64,000 bases of DNA from Pseudomonadota bacterium (GTDB lineage: Bacteria > Pseudomonadota > Gammaproteobacteria > Burkholderiales > Rhodocyclaceae): contig CAUJIV010000028.1 in the NCBI GenBank assembly GCA_963205435.1, positions 49,540 to 113,539 on the forward strand, in the 5' to 3' direction. The notes under the pieces were generated by a model that was not told the origin of the DNA, made no database searches, and saw only the letters and a list, made by a program, of their open reading frames with translations. Below, in pieces: positions 1 through 10,240 of this stretch. Positions within the stretch are counted from its first letter, which is position 1; each line of letters opens with the position of its first letter. The position numbers and the translations under genes were made by a program.

Positions 1-264
1 GTAGTACTCGCGCGCCAGCTCCTCGAAACCGAACTCGGCCTCGCCGCAAGCCTCCCAGAGGAAAGCCTCGTCGATGCCGGCCGACCCCGCCTGCGCCCGC
101 TCGAGCAGCTCGCCCGGCGCAGGCGCCGCGAAGCGCAGCAGCACGCTGGCCGCCTTCACCTTGACGCGGCGGCCGCTGGCGGTCTCGACCTGCAGCGAAG
201 TCGCGTTGTCGGCGAGCACGGCGCCGGCCTTGAAGGCGCCGTCCTCTTCGAACAGGACGTTCAT
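1..264 (-). CDS. RNB-family exoribonuclease (RNase II-like), N-terminal part only, runs off left edge
   Basis: Minus-strand reading from CAT at 264: MNVLFEEDGAFKAGAVLADNATSLQVETASGRRVKVKAANVLLRF..., open to the window edge; resembles the N-terminus of betaproteobacterial RNB proteins. Confidence 0.55.
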   Translation of the reverse strand, partial: MNVLFEEDGAFKAGAVLADNATSLQVETASGRRVKVKAASVLLRFAAPAPGELLERAQAGSAGIDEAFLWEACGEAEFGFEELAREYY

Positions 265-296
265 GGGAAGGAGGGAGGGGAGGAAGCCGCCGGCGA

Positions 297-1187
297 TTAT
301 AAACGACGCGCCACGGCGAGCAGCACCTCGTTGCGCATGGCGTAGCCCGTCTCCTCGCGCCAGGGCGCCAGTTCCGGCGCCAGCTCCGTTTCCAGCCGCG
401 CCAGCGTCTCCTGCGGCAGGCGCGCCAGCCCCTGGGCGGCGCCGCCGGCGAGGTCGCGAAAGGTCTGCCAGTAGTCGAGCGGCGCGGCGAAGGCGCAATC
501 GAGGGAATGGGCGGCGATCGAGTCGACCTCGAGGCCGGCGCCGGCGAGCGCGCGCCGCAGCGTCTCGCGCTCGCCGAAGCGGAAGGGCGACAGGCGCTCG
601 ACCTTCGGCGGTGGCAGGACGCGGCGGATGCCGCGCAGGGCGCAGGCCACCAGCGGCACGCGCGCCTCCGCGCCCCACACCGAGAAGACGGCCTGCCCGC
701 CCGGCTTCAGCACGCGGCGCATCTCGGCCAGCGCGCGCGCGGCGTCGGGAAAGAACATCAGGCCGAGGCCGCACAGCAGTCGGTCGAAGGCGGCATCGGC
801 GAAGGCCAGCCGCTCCGCGTCGGCGGCGGCGAACAGCAGGCGCCCGTCGCCGCCGGCGCGCCGGCGGCCTTCCGCCAGCGCCCCCTCGGCGATGTCGCTC
901 GCCACCACCAGCCCTGCCGTCATGCGGCGGGCGGCGGCGCCGGCCAGCACCCCCGGCCCGCTGGCCAGGTCGAGCACGCGCTGGCCGTCTTGCAGCGCGG
1001 CCGCGTCGAGCAGCGCCGCATGCAGCGCGGTGCGCGCCGCCGCGCTCTCGGCGTAGCGCGCGGCGATCAGGTTGTAGCCGGCGCGCTCCTCCCGCTTGTG
1101 GCGGCGCGGATCGAAATTCGCCGGGAGGACCGCGGCGTCCTTCGGGCGACCGCCGCTTGCCGGCGCATCAGGATCGTCGGCCTTCAT
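297..1187 (-). CDS. class I SAM-dependent methyltransferase
   Basis: ORF with VLDLASGPGVLAGAAA motif I and FDRLLCGLGLMFFPDAARALAEMRRVLKPGG; start placed at MKADDPDAP inside the longer track ORF. Confidence 0.85.
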   Translation of the reverse strand: MKADDPDAPASGGRPKDAAVLPANFDPRRHKREERAGYNLIAARYAESAAARTALHAALLDAAALQDGQRVLDLASGPGVLAGAAARRMTAGLVVASDIAEGALAEGRRRAGGDGRLLFAAADAERLAFADAAFDRLLCGLGLMFFPDAARALAEMRRVLKPGGQAVFSVWGAEARVPLVACALRGIRRVLPPPKVERLSPFRFGERETLRRALAGAGLEVDSIAAHSLDCAFAAPLDYWQTFRDLAGGAAQGLARLPQETLARLETELAPELAPWREETGYAMRNEVLLAVARRL

Positions 1188-1753
1188 CGGCCGAGCCCGG
1201 CGAAATCGATGATCAGGTCGAGATGGTCGTCCCAGCGCGTGAAGCTGTGGTCGCCCCCTTCCAGCACCACTTGCCGCGCGCCGGCGTATTTCGCCACCGC
1301 CTGGCGGTAGTCGAGCACCTCGTCGCCGGTTTCGGCCAGCAGCAAGAAATCCTGCGGCCGCGACAGGCGTGGCACCTCGAGCGCGCGCAGCTCCCCGATG
1401 TATTCCGGCCGGAACTCGAAGGTCTCTCCGCTGTAGAGATTGGTCTGCGGGCCGACGAACTCGGCAAGGGAGAGGTGCGCCACCACGGCCGGGTTCACCA
1501 CCACCGCCCGCAAGCCGTGCTTCTCGGCCAGCCAGGTGGCGTAATGGCCGCCGAGCGAGCTGCCCACCAGGGTCGCCGGCGCCGCGGCGGCGGCGATCTG
1601 CCGCTCGGCCAGGCGGACGGCCTCGCGCGGCGAGGGCGGCAGCTGCTCGCACCAGAACGCTTGGCCGAGGCCGCGCGCCGCCATGCGTGCCCGCAGCCGC
1701 TGCGCCTTGCTCGACTTGGGCGACGAGCGGAAACCGTGCAGGTAAACGATCAT
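1184..1753 (-). CDS. YqiA/YcfP-type alpha/beta-fold esterase
   Basis: MIVYLHGFRSSPKSSKA..., GSSLGGHYATWLAEKHG nucleophile elbow; overlaps the downstream methyltransferase start by 4 nt. Confidence 0.85.
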   Translation of the reverse strand: MIVYLHGFRSSPKSSKAQRLRARMAARGLGQAFWCEQLPPSPREAVRLAERQIAAAAAPATLVGSSLGGHYATWLAEKHGLRAVVVNPAVVAHLSLAEFVGPQTNLYSGETFEFRPEYIGELRALEVPRLSRPQDFLLLAETGDEVLDYRQAVAKYAGARQVVLEGGDHSFTRWDDHLDLIIDFAGLGR

Positions 1754-1790
1754 GCCAGCGGTGGAGGATTCTTGCGCACGGCCGCAATCA

Positions 1791-1921
1791 TGCCACCAGA
1801 ACCCGCCCTTCGTGCGCACGGCGAACCGGACGCTCTCGCCAATGCGCGCTTCTCCGACGTGCTGGAGCCGCAGTTCTGTTACCTGGTCGATTCGGTCAAG
1901 GTCGAGCCGTTGCGGGAATGA
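1791..1921 (+). CDS. possible small ORF or gene remnant (43 aa)
   Basis: MPPEPALRAHGEPDALANARFSDVLEPQFCYLVDSVKVEPLRE; second half has strongly GC-biased third positions; no clear Shine-Dalgarno. Confidence 0.3.
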
Positions 1922-1974
1922 GGGGGCGGAAGCCCATCGTGGATGGCCGAAGTCCCCACATTCCCGGCGGGCTT

Positions 1975-2003
1975 TTGCAGGTTTTCGTGCGGCGGCCTAG
2001 AAT
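1975..2003 (+). promoter_or_regulatory. sigma70-like promoter for RND efflux operon
   Basis: TTGCAG - 17 nt - TAGAAT, about 67 nt upstream of the adaptor start. Confidence 0.5.
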
Positions 2004-2069
2004 CGCGTGTCCTGCCACCCGCGAGCGACGCGCAGCCGCCGGCGCCCGCCGCACGCCAACCACACGCTC

Positions 2070-3161
2070 ATGGGCATGAAAAAAAGCTCCCTGCTCCTCC
2101 TCCTCATCCTTGCCCTGGTCCTCGGCGGCATCTTCGGCGGCAAGGCCTGGCTGGATCGCCGCGCCGCCGCGGCCGCCGCCAGCCAGGGCTGGCCGGCCGC
2201 GACGGTGGCCACCGCCGTGGCCCAGGAGGCGCGCTGGGACGCGCGCATGCAGGCGGTCGGCACCCTGCGCGCGCTGGAGGGCACGCAGATCACGGCGCAG
2301 ATCGCCGGCAACGTCGTCACGATCGGCTTCGAGTCGGGCCGCGCCGTGAAGAAAGGCGAGCTGCTGGTGCAGCTCGACGACTCCACCCAGCAGGCGCAGC
2401 TGCGCAGCGACGAGGCGCAGCTGCAGCAGGCGCGCCTCGACCTCGAGCGCATGGAAAAGCTCTTCGCCAGCCGCGCCGTCAGCCAGCGCGAGCTGCAGGA
2501 CGCGCAGATGCGCCACAGCGTGGCGGCGGCGGCGGTCGACAGCGATCGCGCCACGCTGGCCAAGCTGCGCATCACGGCGCCCTTCGGCGGCGCGCTCGGC
2601 ATCCGCCAGGTGAGCGTCGGCCAGTACGTCTCGCCGGGCACCGCTATCGTCGACCTGCAGCGCTGGAAGCCGCTGCTGCTCGACTTCACGCTGCCGCAGA
2701 ACCTGCTGAGCCAGCTGCGGGTGGGGCAGGAGGTGGCCTTTCGCGTCGACGCCTTCCCCGGCAGCAGCTTCGCCGGCAAGGTGAGCGCGCTCGGCGCGCA
2801 GATCGACCCGGACACGCGCAACGTGCCGGTGCAGGCGCGGCTCGACAACGCCGACGAGCGCCTGCGCCCCGGCCTCTTCGGCCACGTCAGCCTCGGGCTG
2901 GGCGAGGCGACCAGCGGCGTCGCCGTGCCGCAGACGGCGATCAGCTACAGCACCTTCGGCGACACCGTCTTCGTCGTGCAGGAGGCGGCCGACGGCGGGC
3001 GCAGCGTGCAGGCGCGGGTGGTCCATGTGCTGGCCGAGCGCGACGGCGAGGTGCTGCTCGACGCGAAGCAGCTCGCCGCCGGCAGCGAGGTCGTCACCGC
3101 CGGCCAGAACAAGCTGCGCGACGGCGCCGCCGTCAAGGTGGACAACAGCGTCAGGCCCTGA
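2070..3161 (+). CDS. RND efflux periplasmic adaptor (membrane fusion) subunit
   Basis: MGMKKSSLLLLLILALVLGG signal/anchor; VGTLRALEGTQITAQIAGNVVTIGFESGRAVKKGELLVQLDD lipoyl-like domain; adjacent RND permease. Confidence 0.92.
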   Translation: MGMKKSSLLLLLILALVLGGIFGGKAWLDRRAAAAAASQGWPAATVATAVAQEARWDARMQAVGTLRALEGTQITAQIAGNVVTIGFESGRAVKKGELLVQLDDSTQQAQLRSDEAQLQQARLDLERMEKLFASRAVSQRELQDAQMRHSVAAAAVDSDRATLAKLRITAPFGGALGIRQVSVGQYVSPGTAIVDLQRWKPLLLDFTLPQNLLSQLRVGQEVAFRVDAFPGSSFAGKVSALGAQIDPDTRNVPVQARLDNADERLRPGLFGHVSLGLGEATSGVAVPQTAISYSTFGDTVFVVQEAADGGRSVQARVVHVLAERDGEVLLDAKQLAAGSEVVTAGQNKLRDGAAVKVDNSVRP

Positions 3162-3171
3162 GCGCCGCGCC

Positions 3172-6100
3172 ATGAAGTTCACCGACCTGTTCATCCGCCG
3201 CCCGGTCATGGCGAGCGCGCTCAGCCTCGTCATCCTGCTGCTCGGCCTGCGCGCGTGGACGGACATGAGCACGCGCCAGTTCCCGCGCATCACCAGCACC
3301 GTCGTCACGGTCAGCACCCTCTACCCGGGCGCCAGCCCGGAGACCGTACAGGCCTTCATCACGGCGCCCCTGCAGCAGGCCATCGCCAGCGCGCCGGGCA
3401 TCGACTACATGACGGCGACCAGCGAGACCGGCCAGTCCACCATCACCATCAACATGCGCCTCAACTTCGACCCGGACGCCGCCGTGGCGCAGACGCTGGC
3501 CAAGGTGAACCAGGTGCAGAACCAGCTGCCGGCCGACAGCATGCAGCCGACCATCCGCTCGACGGTGGGCGGCGCCACCGCCCTGATCTGGATCTCCTTC
3601 CGCGGCGAGGGCATGAGCCCCGAGCAGGTGAACGACTACGTGGTGCGCGTGGCCAAGCCGCGCATCGAGGGCGTGCCCGGCGTCGGCGAGGCCGGCATCT
3701 CCCCGGGCGGCACCGATCCGAGCGGCAACGCCTACGCCCTGCGCGCCTGGCTCGACCCGGTGCGCATGGCGGCGCGCGGCGTCACCTCGAGCGACGTCTC
3801 GAACGCGCTCTCCGCCAACAACTACGTCTCCGCCGCCGGGCAGACGCGCAACAGCCAGAGGCAGGTGAGCCTCACCGCCAGCACCTCGCTCAACGACCTC
3901 GAGCAGTTCCGCCAGCTCGTCGTGCGCCGCAGCGGCGACACCGTGATCCGCCTGCAGGACGTCGCCGACGTCCGCCTCGGCACGCAGAACTACAACCAGA
4001 TGGCCTTCTTCAACGGCGAGCCGGCGGTGTTCGTCGGCGTCGAGGCGACGCCCGAGGCCAACGAGCTCGACGTCACGCGCGGCGTGCACGAGGTCCTGCG
4101 CGAGCTGGAGGCCGGCAAGCCGCCCGGCATGCACATCGACCTCGCCTACGACAGCAGCAAGTTCATCAACGCCTCGCTCGAGGAGGTGTTCGTCACCATC
4201 GGCGTCACCCTGCTGGTGGTGGTGCTGGTGATCTTCCTCTTCCTCGGCGCGCTGCGCTCGCTGCTGCTGCCGGCAGTGGCGATCCCGCTGTCGATCATCG
4301 GCGCCGGCGTCATCATGCTGGCGCTCGGCTTCACCATCAACCTGCTGACCCTGCTCGCCGTGGTGCTGGCCATCGGCCTGGTCGTCGACGACGCCATCAT
4401 CGTGCTGGAGAACATCCAGCGCCTCATCGACGAGGGCCTGCCGCCGCTCGAGGCGGCGCTGCGGGGGGCGCGCGAGCTGGCGGCGCCGATCCTGGTGATG
4501 ACCACCACCCTGGTCGCCGTGTACCTGCCGATCGGCTTCATCGGCGGGCTGACCGGCAGCCTGTTCACCGAGTTTGCCTTCACCCTCGTCGCCACCGTGG
4601 TGGTGTCGATGGTGGTGGCCCTGACGCTGACGCCGATGCTCTGCTCGCGGGTGCTGCGCCACACGCCACCGCGCGGCCTGACCCATCTGCTCGACGCGGG
4701 CTTCCACGCCCTGCGCCGCCGCTACGACCGCTCGCTCGAGGTGGTGCTCGGCATGCGCGGCGCCGTGCTGCTGGCGGTGGCCGCCGTGCTCGCCAGCATC
4801 CCGCTGCTGTTCCTCGGCAGCCGCGGCGAGCTGGCGCCGACCGAGGACCAGGGCACCGTGATGGTGGCCGGCGTCGGCCCGGCCACGGCGACGCGGCAGT
4901 ATCTCGACGCCTACAACGCGCAGATCGAGCGGATCCTCTCCAGCTACCCGGAAACGGCGCTGGTCTGGCAGATCAGCGGCGTGCCGCCCTCGGGCGGCGC
5001 CGGCGCCAACGCGGTCTTCGGCGGCTCCAACCTGAAGGACTGGGGCCAGCGCGACCGCACCCTGATGGAGCTGGTGCCGCTGGTGCAGCGCGACCTCGGC
5101 GCCGTCACCGGGCTGGAGGCCTTCGCCTTCTCCGAGCCGGCGCTGCCCGGCTCCTCGGGCGGCCTGCCGATCCAGTTCGTGCTGACGACGACGCAGGACT
5201 ACGGGCAGCTCGACCAGGCGGCCGGCCAGCTGATCGGCGCCGCCCTGCAGACCGGCAAGTTCGCCTTCCTCACCAAGAACCTGCGCATCGACGCGCCGGC
5301 GGTGTCGCTCGAGATCAAGCGCGACGCGGCGGCCAGCCTCGGCCTCGACATGCGGGAGATCGGCCGCAACCTGAGCGCGCTGCTGAGCGAGAACTTCGTC
5401 GGCCGCTTCGACATGAGCGGGCGCAGCTACCAGGTGATCCCGATGGTGCCTGACGCCCTGCGCGCCGACCTCAATGCGCTCGACGGCTACTACCTGCGCA
5501 CCGCCAGTGGCAAGCTGGTGCCGCTCGGCACGGTGGTCGAGGCGCGCCGCCGCGTCGAGCCCGAGTTCCTGCCCCAGTTCCAGCAGCTCAACGCCGCCAC
5601 CGTGCAGGGCGTCATGGCGCCCGGCGTCACCCTCGGCGAGGCGCTGGGCGAGCTGCGCGCCCTCGCCGCGACGACGCTGCCGGCCGGCTACGGCATCGAC
5701 TACGCCAGCGAGTCGCGCCAGTTCATGCAGCAGGGCAGCTCGCTGATCCTCACCTTCGGCCTCTCCATCCTGCTCGTCTACCTGCTGCTGGCGGCCCAGT
5801 TCGAGAGCTTCCGCGATCCGCTGATCGTCATGGTCTCGGTGCCGATGTCGATCTTCGGCGCCCTGGCCTTCATCTACTTCGGGGCGGCCACGCTCAACAT
5901 CTACACCGAGGTGGGGCTGATCACCCTGATCGGCCTCATCACCAAGCAGGGCATTCTCATCGTCCAGTTCGCCAACGCCCTGCAGGCAAGCGAGGGCCTC
6001 GGCGCCGTCGAGGCGGTGAAGAAGGCCTCGAGCATCCGCCTGCGGCCGATCCTGATGACGACGGCGGCCATGGTGTTCGGCGTCGTCCCGCTGCTGCTGG

Positions 6101-6264
6101 CGAGCGGGCCGGGCGCGGTCAGCCGCTTCCACATGGGCCTGGTGATCGCCTCGGGGCTGGCCATCGGCGCCCTCATCTCGCTCTACGTCGTGCCGGTGAT
6201 CTACACCCTGCTCGCCGCCGACAAGCGGCAGCCGGTCGAGGCGGCGGCCGGCGCGGCGGCCTGA
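3172..6264 (+). CDS. RND efflux transporter permease (AcrB/MexF-like, 1030 aa)
   Basis: MKFTDLFIRRPVMASALSLVILLLGL..., AIGLVVDDAIIVLENIQR, multiple TM segments. Confidence 0.96.
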   Translation: MKFTDLFIRRPVMASALSLVILLLGLRAWTDMSTRQFPRITSTVVTVSTLYPGASPETVQAFITAPLQQAIASAPGIDYMTATSETGQSTITINMRLNFDPDAAVAQTLAKVNQVQNQLPADSMQPTIRSTVGGATALIWISFRGEGMSPEQVNDYVVRVAKPRIEGVPGVGEAGISPGGTDPSGNAYALRAWLDPVRMAARGVTSSDVSNALSANNYVSAAGQTRNSQRQVSLTASTSLNDLEQFRQLVVRRSGDTVIRLQDVADVRLGTQNYNQMAFFNGEPAVFVGVEATPEANELDVTRGVHEVLRELEAGKPPGMHIDLAYDSSKFINASLEEVFVTIGVTLLVVVLVIFLFLGALRSLLLPAVAIPLSIIGAGVIMLALGFTINLLTLLAVVLAIGLVVDDAIIVLENIQRLIDEGLPPLEAALRGARELAAPILVMTTTLVAVYLPIGFIGGLTGSLFTEFAFTLVATVVVSMVVALTLTPMLCSRVLRHTPPRGLTHLLDAGFHALRRRYDRSLEVVLGMRGAVLLAVAAVLASIPLLFLGSRGELAPTEDQGTVMVAGVGPATATRQYLDAYNAQIERILSSYPETALVWQISGVPPSGGAGANAVFGGSNLKDWGQRDRTLMELVPLVQRDLGAVTGLEAFAFSEPALPGSSGGLPIQFVLTTTQDYGQLDQAAGQLIGAALQTGKFAFLTKNLRIDAPAVSLEIKRDAAASLGLDMREIGRNLSALLSENFVGRFDMSGRSYQVIPMVPDALRADLNALDGYYLRTASGKLVPLGTVVEARRRVEPEFLPQFQQLNAATVQGVMAPGVTLGEALGELRALAATTLPAGYGIDYASESRQFMQQGSSLILTFGLSILLVYLLLAAQFESFRDPLIVMVSVPMSIFGALAFIYFGAATLNIYTEVGLITLIGLITKQGILIVQFANALQASEGLGAVEAVKKASSIRLRPILMTTAAMVFGVVPLLLASGPGAVSRFHMGLVIASGLAIGALISLYVVPVIYTLLAADKRQPVEAAAGAAA

Positions 6265-6267
6265 GCC

Positions 6268-7092
6268 TCAGGGGCGCGACCAGTCCACCAGGCCGGCCCA
6301 GGCGGTGCCGAGCACGATGGCGCCGAAGGCGATGCGATACCAGGCGAACAGGGTGAAGTCGTGCGTGCTGATGTAGCGCAGCAGCCAGCGCACGCAGAGG
6401 AAGGCCGAGGCGAAGGCGGCGGCGAAGCCGACCGCCCACATGCCGAGGTCGCCGGCGTCGAGCAGGTGGCGCTCCTTCCATAGCTGGTAGGCGCTGGCGG
6501 CGAACAGGGTCGGCACGGCGAGGAAGAAGGAGAACTCGGTGGCCGCCTTGCGCGACAGGCCGAAGAGCAGGCCGCCGATGATGGTGGCGCCCGAGCGCGA
6601 GGTGCCGGGGATGAGGGCGAAGGCCTGGGCGAAGCCGAGCTTGAGGGCGTCCCGCCAGTCCAGGTCGTCCACCGATTCGACGCGCACCACGTGCTCGCGC
6701 CGCTCGGCCCAAAGGATGACGAAGGCGCCGACGATGAAGGCCAGCGCCACCGGCAGCGGCTGGAACAGGTGCGCCTTGATCGCCTTGCCGAAGGCCAGGC
6801 CGAGGAGCGCCAGCGGCAGGAAGGCGATGGCCAGGTTGGCGACGAAGCGGCGCGCCGCCCGCTCGCCGCCGAGCCCCGCGGCGGCGGCGGCGAAGCGCGC
6901 CCGGTATTCCCAGCAGACGGCGAGGATGGCGCCGGTCTGGATGACGATCTCGAAGAGCTTGCCGCGCTCGTCGTTGAAGCCGAGCAGGTCGCCGGCGAGG
7001 ATCAGGTGGCCGGTCGAGGAAATCGGCAGGAACTCGGTCAGGCCCTCGACGATGCCGAGCAGCAGGGCATGCAGCAGGGTGGTGCCGTCCAT
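6268..7092 (-). CDS. uppP: undecaprenyl-diphosphatase
   Basis: [29 protein letters not shown] and [35 protein letters not shown] signatures. Confidence 0.97.
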   Translation of the reverse strand: MDGTTLLHALLLGIVEGLTEFLPISSTGHLILAGDLLGFNDERGKLFEIVIQTGAILAVCWEYRARFAAAAAGLGGERAARRFVANLAIAFLPLALLGLAFGKAIKAHLFQPLPVALAFIVGAFVILWAERREHVVRVESVDDLDWRDALKLGFAQAFALIPGTSRSGATIIGGLLFGLSRKAATEFSFFLAVPTLFAASAYQLWKERHLLDAGDLGMWAVGFAAAFASAFLCVRWLLRYISTHDFTLFAWYRIAFGAIVLGTAWAGLVDWSRP

Positions 7093-7109
7093 AGGGCGGC
7101 GATGGTAGC

Positions 7110-7880
7110 ATGGGGCGGCATCGCCACGTCACGGGAGGCAGGGCCATCGAGATTCCGCGACAACTCGTCGAGCGCCTGGCGCGGGCGCGCCGCGTCGCCG
7201 TCCTCACCGGCGCCGGCATCTCGGCCGAGTCGGGCATCCCGACCTTCCGCGACGCCCTCGACGGCCTCTGGGCGAACTACGATCCCCTCGAACTGGCGAC
7301 GCCGCTCGGCTTCGCGCGCAATCCCGGACTGGTGTGGCGCTGGTATGCCGAGCGGCGCGCGCGCATCGCCGCGACGCGGCCGAATCCCGGCCATGCCGCG
7401 CTGGCCGCGCTCGAGGCGCGCTGCGCGGACTTCACCCTGGTGACGCAGAACATCGACGGCCTGCACCAGCGCGCCGGCTCGCGCCGGGTGATCGAGCTGC
7501 ACGGCAACATCGCCCGCGTCAAGTGCTCGGCCGAGGAGAAGCGGGTCGAGACCTTCGACCCGCAGGCGGCGCCGCCGCGCTGCGTCTGCGGCGCCTACCT
7601 GCGGCCCGACGTGGTGTGGTTCGGCGAGATGCTGCCGGCCGACGCCCTGGCGCGGGCGGAAGCGGCGGCCGAACGCTGCGAGCTGTTCTTCAGCATCGGC
7701 ACCTCCGCCCAGGTCTATCCGGCCGCCGACCTGCCGCTGCGCGCCCGCGCCGCCGGCGCCGTGCTAGTCGAGATCAATCCGCAACGCACGCCGCTGACCG
7801 AGCGCGCCGACTTCTTCCTGCAGGGCGCGGCCGGGGAGGTGCTGCCGGCGCTGCTCGGCAAGCCGGGCCTCAATTCCTGA
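7110..7880 (+). CDS. NAD-dependent protein deacylase (sirtuin)
   Basis: [50 protein letters not shown]. Confidence 0.95.
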   Translation: MGRHRHVTGGRAIEIPRQLVERLARARRVAVLTGAGISAESGIPTFRDALDGLWANYDPLELATPLGFARNPGLVWRWYAERRARIAATRPNPGHAALAALEARCADFTLVTQNIDGLHQRAGSRRVIELHGNIARVKCSAEEKRVETFDPQAAPPRCVCGAYLRPDVVWFGEMLPADALARAEAAAERCELFFSIGTSAQVYPAADLPLRARAAGAVLVEINPQRTPLTERADFFLQGAAGEVLPALLGKPGLNS

Positions 7881-10110
7881 GCAGCCCCTTCAGGAGGTCG
7901 CCGGCCTTGCCCTTGGCCTTCTCGTCGACCTTCTCGCCCACCTTTTCCCTGACCTTCTCCTCGACCCTGGCCTTGACCGCGTCCGCCGCCAGGCTGCCGA
8001 ATTCGATGTTCCAGGCGAGCTGGTCGAAGGGACCGCTCAACCGCACCGGCACCGTCAGCCCCTTCAGGTGCTCGAGCTCCTTGCCGCCCTGGCCGCCGGC
8101 GCTGGCGACCACGCTGGCGCGAGCGAGGTAGTCGATGCGCTCCTCGCCGAGGTCGATGTCGCCGGCGCCGCCGAGGCGGAGGAAGGGCGACTTCATGCTG
8201 AGGTCGTCATTGCGGGCGACGCCCCTGGCGATGCGAAAGCTGGCGCTCAGCTCGGAGAAGTCGGTCTTCTCCTCGCGCCGCGCCTGCTGCACGGCGTCCT
8301 TGCGCGCCGAGAGGATGGCCTTGCTCTCGCGCAGCTTTTTCGCCAGGTTGATGCCCTTGATGGCGCCATCGCGCAGGCTGAGGCTGGCCGTGCCGGCGAG
8401 GCTCTTCTTCATGGCGCGGACGCTGGCGCCGGCGGTCGTGACATCGAGCGCGACGTTGCCGCGCCCTTCCAGCACGTCGCGGTCGAGGGCGTCGCGCAGC
8501 AGCGGATTGATGTTCACGTTGGCCAGGTTTTGCCTCAGCGTCACCTGGTTGCCGGCGGCACTCAGCGACAGCGCCCCCTGCAGGCTGCCTTCGTAGAGCT
8601 TGGCCGAGAGCGGCGCGGCATCCAGCCGGCCGCTGGCGGCCTTCACCTCGATGCGCACGTTGGCGGCCTTGACGTTCGACACCTGCAGCTGGCCGATCTT
8701 CAGCGTGCCGCTGGCGTCGAGCGCCTTCAGCGCCGAGAAGTCGAGCGGCTGGTCCTGCGCCGGCCCGCCCTCGCTGGCCGCCTTGCCTGTCGCGGTCTTC
8801 GGCGGCAGGTACTTGTCCAGGTCGAGCCGGTCGATGTCGACGTCGAAGTTCAGCGCCAGCGGGCTGAAGCGGGAGATGTTCACCCTGGCGGCGATCCTGC
8901 TCTCGTCGAGCCGGGCGTTGGCGTGCATCGCCGCCGTCCGGCCGCCGAGGTCGGCGCGCAGGCCGCCATCGAACGGCAGTCTGACGCTCTTCATCGGCAT
9001 GCGCGGATGTGACAGCTCGAGCGCGCCGCCGATGGCCGGCAATTCGACGCTGCGCTTGTCGAGGCTGGCCGTCAGCGCCGAGGCGAGCCGGCCCTTCAGC
9101 GCCGCTTCGTCCTGCCTCGCGTCGACATCGAGGGCGAGCTTGTCCGCCCGCAAGGACTGGTTGCTGCCCTCGACACCCGAGAGGGCGATCCTGGCATCGA
9201 GGGCGCGCCGGGCGCCATTCAGCCTGAGCGTGGCGTTGATCGCCGCGCCGCTGGCCTTGTCCGCCGCCAGCGCCAGTTGCGGCGCCTCCAGCCGCGCCTC
9301 GAAGGCGTCGCCGCCTTCCTTGCCCTTTGCCGTCAGCAAGAGCCGGTCCACCGCCAGCTTATCGACGCCGGTGAACTGCAGGGCGGCGGCGGTCAGTGCC
9401 AGGTCGAGTCCCTTCAGCTCGGCGATGTCGCCGTTCAAGCGCAGGTCGAGCTTCGTGCCGCCATAGCTTTTCCGGTCGAGGTCGTAGCGGTATTCGCCCA
9501 TCGCCGTCAGCCGCGCCGCCAGCAGTGGCTGCTTGCCCGCCAGCTTCGCCGACAACTCGAGCTTGCCATTGGCGGCATTGGCCAGGCGACCCGTCGCCAG
9601 GTCGAGGCCGGACAGCGCCAGCTCCTGCCCGCTCGTCTCGTCGCGCCAGGCCAGCTCGGCGTTGGAGAGCTTCACCCCGGCGATGTCGAAGCGCGTCGGC
9701 TCCGACGGCTCGTCCTTGCCGAGCAGGTCGTCGATGTTGAGGCGGCCGTCCTTGCCGCGCACCAGTCGCGCCTTGACACCGTCGAGCGCGATGGTGTCGA
9801 CCACCACCTGCTTCGACAGCAGCGGCAGCAGGCGCAGGGAAACGCGCGCGTCCTCGACCGCGGCGAACACCTGCTCGCTGCCGTGCTCCGACAGCGTCGC
9901 CTTGCCGAGGCGCACGGCGATCGCCGGGAACAGGGAGAGGGAGAGGTCGCCGTCGATCTTCAGCGTGCGGCCCTTCTTCTCCTTGACCAGCTCGGTGATC
10001 TCGCCCTTCCAGCGCGCGGCGTCGAAGGTGGCGAGGACATAGGCGCCGGCGGCGATCAGCAGGGCGAGCAGCCCACCGAGGACGAAGGCGGCGATCCTGA
10101 AGGCTTTCAT
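7870..10110 (-). CDS. AsmA family protein
   Basis: N-terminal TM MKAFRIAAFVLGGLLALLIAAGAYVLATFDAARWKGEITELVKEKKGRTLKIDGDLSLSLFPAIAVRLG; typical AsmA C-terminus. Confidence 0.92.
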   Translation of the reverse strand: MKAFRIAAFVLGGLLALLIAAGAYVLATFDAARWKGEITELVKEKKGRTLKIDGDLSLSLFPAIAVRLGKATLSEHGSEQVFAAVEDARVSLRLLPLLSKQVVVDTIALDGVKARLVRGKDGRLNIDDLLGKDEPSEPTRFDIAGVKLSNAELAWRDETSGQELALSGLDLATGRLANAANGKLELSAKLAGKQPLLAARLTAMGEYRYDLDRKSYGGTKLDLRLNGDIAELKGLDLALTAAALQFTGVDKLAVDRLLLTAKGKEGGDAFEARLEAPQLALAADKASGAAINATLRLNGARRALDARIALSGVEGSNQSLRADKLALDVDARQDEAALKGRLASALTASLDKRSVELPAIGGALELSHPRMPMKSVRLPFDGGLRADLGGRTAAMHANARLDESRIAARVNISRFSPLALNFDVDIDRLDLDKYLPPKTATGKAASEGGPAQDQPLDFSALKALDASGTLKIGQLQVSNVKAANVRIEVKAASGRLDAAPLSAKLYEGSLQGALSLSAAGNQVTLRQNLANVNINPLLRDALDRDVLEGRGNVALDVTTAGASVRAMKKSLAGTASLSLRDGAIKGINLAKKLRESKAILSARKDAVQQARREEKTDFSELSASFRIARGVARNDDLSMKSPFLRLGGAGDIDLGEERIDYLARASVVASAGGQGGKELEHLKGLTVPVRLSGPFDQLAWNIEFGSLAADAVKARVEEKVREKVGEKVDEKAKGKAGDLLKGLLRN

Positions 10111-10240
10111 GCTTCCTCCCTTCCGGACAGGGCGGCCTTCAGCTTAGCAGAGAAAGCGACAAGGGCAGCGGCGCCGCTTGCGGCGGCAGGGGAATCCCGC
10201 GAAACTACGGCTTCCGCTCCCGAACAAGAAAGGAACCCAC

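Noticed and set aside
74-1921. 615-aa plus-strand ORF
   Set aside because: Mostly antisense to the RNB, methyltransferase and YqiA-like genes; only its last 43 codons lie in a non-coding gap
3151-6132. 993-aa minus-strand ORF and 732-aa plus-frame ORF at 3255-5453
   Set aside because: Shadow frames of the RND permease; Arg/His/Gln-rich with no domain signal
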